Source: Bacillota bacterium (GTDB lineage: Bacteria > Bacillota > Clostridia > Clostridiales > Clostridiaceae). Taken from it: DNA of 64,000 bases. Every line of letters begins with the position of its first letter. Position 1 is the stretch's first letter. The notes beneath the pieces are model-generated. The model had not been told where the DNA came from, ran no database searches, and saw nothing but the letters and a program-made list of their open reading frames with translations. The DNA lies in contig JAJXWH010000016.1 in NCBI GenBank assembly GCA_021781745.1, forward strand, positions 37,464 through 101,463, in the 5' to 3' direction. The position numbers and the translations under genes were made by a program. This document shows, in pieces, positions 63,183 to 64,000 of this stretch.

Positions 63183-63227
63183 AAATAGCCAGTTAAGAAT
63201 GAAAGAGTCATTTTTAACTGGCTATTT
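63183..63227. terminator. Hairpin, likely bidirectional terminator
   Basis: AAATAGCCAGTTAA pairs with TTAACTGGCTATTT around about 17 nt, with T-rich ends on both strands. It sits after the stop of the dehydrogenase remnant (minus strand). Confidence 0.65.
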
Positions 63228-63272
63228 TTGCTTTTAGAGCATGAGGATGTCCTATTACCTCAGTATAGAAAC

Positions 63273-63626
63273 CTATGGGACAATAACTATCCTTTTTCCA
63301 TGTTCCTCCATGTTCCAAACTTTTTCAATGTCTTTAAGGGGATATTTTACAATGTCCATGCTTAATTTACCTTGTTTTATCATATCCAATACAAGCTTGG
63401 TACCCTCAATAAGAGCATCAGGTGGGGTCTGTGCACCTATCATTCCATAAATCTCAAGGCCTGAAGTCAACAGACTTTGACCTGGGATTTGTGCGGTCCA
63501 TCCTGCTAATCCTCCGACGAGAACGAAACGAGTTCTTTTACTTGGGGCAGCGAGTACATTTGGAGTAAAGGAGTTTATTATAACTTCTGCAGGGTGGCCC
63601 CCTGACTTACGGACAGTAAAAAGGGT
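63273..63626 (-). pseudogene. Zinc-type/quinone-type alcohol dehydrogenase, 3' fragment
   Basis: On the minus strand the frame is open from about 63626 (stop codon just before) to the stop at 63273: roughly 117 codons reading ...SGGHPAEVIINSF..., TRFVLVGGLAGW..., SGLEIYGMIGAQTPPDALIEG and ending GKRIVIVP. This matches the C-terminal part of a medium-chain dehydrogenase/quinone oxidoreductase. The N-terminal two thirds and a start codon are missing; transposon sequence follows. Remnant. Confidence 0.7.
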
Positions 63627-63734
63627 AAGTTAGCCAAGGATTAAATTACCAAAAATAAAGCATAGAAAAAAACATAGCCGTGCCTTATTATATAAGTCTA
63701 TCACCAAAAACTTATAAAAAGGGGGCAAACGGCT

Positions 63735-64000
63735 ATGCTAAACAATCAAGAATATATTACAACACAATTAGAAAAAGTGCTATATGAGATTCTACCCATT
63801 ACATCCAAAAGATTGAAAAATTTAGTTTCTATAATCATAGGAATAATATTATCAAAGTCTGTTGAGATTTCAGATATTTCAGAAAGGTTAAAAGATAATT
63901 TTTCAGAGGGTACTGAAAATAGCAAAATGAAAAGAATATATAGATTTTTTTCATCCGAACCAGTCAACGCAGATTATATATATAGCTTTTTTATAGAAGA
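63735..64000 (+). CDS. IS4-like transposase, 3' end cut by window
   Basis: ATG 63735 opens a frame that continues past the window end (at least 88 codons): MLNNQEYITTQLEKVLYEIL..., LKNLVSIIIGIILSKSVE, KMKRIYRFFSSEPVNAD. The pattern (helical N-terminal domain ending in R-x-Y-R-F-F) is that of IS4-family DDE transposases; the catalytic part lies beyond the window. Preceded by GGGGG about 10 bp upstream. The element's left end should lie between about 63600 and 63700, beside the dehydrogenase remnant. Confidence 0.75.
   Translation, partial: MLNNQEYITTQLEKVLYEILPITSKRLKNLVSIIIGIILSKSVEISDISERLKDNFSEGTENSKMKRIYRFFSSEPVNADYIYSFFIE

Overview
The window is chromosomal DNA of a low-GC Gram-positive anaerobe, most likely a Clostridium sensu stricto of the solventogenic / C. 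beijerinckii type. I infer this from the AT-rich codon use, strong GGAGG-type ribosome binding sites, frequent TTG and GTG starts, and the gene families present (LrgAB, MurT/GatD, an RND pump without an outer-membrane partner, a BirA-type biotin operon). No rRNA, tRNA or CRISPR array was seen.

Layout. 1-5.9 kb: 5'-truncated ammonium channel gene, metallophosphatase, proline symporter (minus) and a BTAD-type response regulator. 6.0-12.3 kb: a NitT/TauT-type ABC importer operon whose substrate-binding lipoprotein gene is split by a 3,633-bp serine-recombinase element. The element carries a recombinase, a 53-aa protein, a nucleotidyltransferase plus small partner, and an MntA/HepT toxin-antitoxin pair. 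The junctions share a 13-bp core and precise excision would restore a 339-codon reading frame. 12.5-20 kb: lrgAB, an unrecognised 380-aa protein, flavin reductase, a DacF-type carboxypeptidase and murT/gatD. 20.4-28.7 kb: a ZapA-domain protein with a very long coiled coil, a U32 peptidase-like protein, MutS2 and a DUF523 protein. 28.7-35.6 kb: an OmpR-type two-component system with candidate 11-bp-repeat binding sites in front of a possible small RNA and a PAP2 phosphatase gene; then a truncated GNAT gene, a retropepsin-like gene pair, and an ECF sigma / NapH-like / PadR operon. 36-43.9 kb: a lipoprotein, the bioY-bioD-bioA operon with a BirA operator and promoter, and an alpha-glucoside PTS operon (RpiR regulator, EIICB, 6-phospho-alpha-glucosidase, broken EIIA). 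44.1-49.7 kb: short N-terminal-copy peptides and a triplicated 35-bp repeat before a replisome-organiser-like gene, a SWIM/SNF2 helicase, a lipoprotein and a membrane protein. 50-58 kb: MarR with a ketopantoate-reductase-like gene, a RelA/SpoT-like protein with an overlapping small partner, and a TetR-controlled RND pump. 58.4-63 kb: an AraC regulator with GH39 and GH28 glycosidases lacking signal peptides. 63.2-64 kb: a dehydrogenase gene remnant next to a transposase gene that runs off the end.

Between the genes lie several families of dispersed palindromic repeats: long palindromes of 150-265 bp whose two arms agree with each other while sequence differs between copies; a 187-bp element present twice at about 95% identity; a family with ATGAATGATTAAGG-like arms; and a two-hairpin family around CACGCTTCGCCTCCACC in the 48-63 kb part. 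The points most worth following up are the excisable element inside the transporter gene, the palindromes, the 4 x 11-bp repeat promoter in front of a possible small RNA, the RelA-like gene pair, and the peptide copies before the replisome-organiser-like gene.
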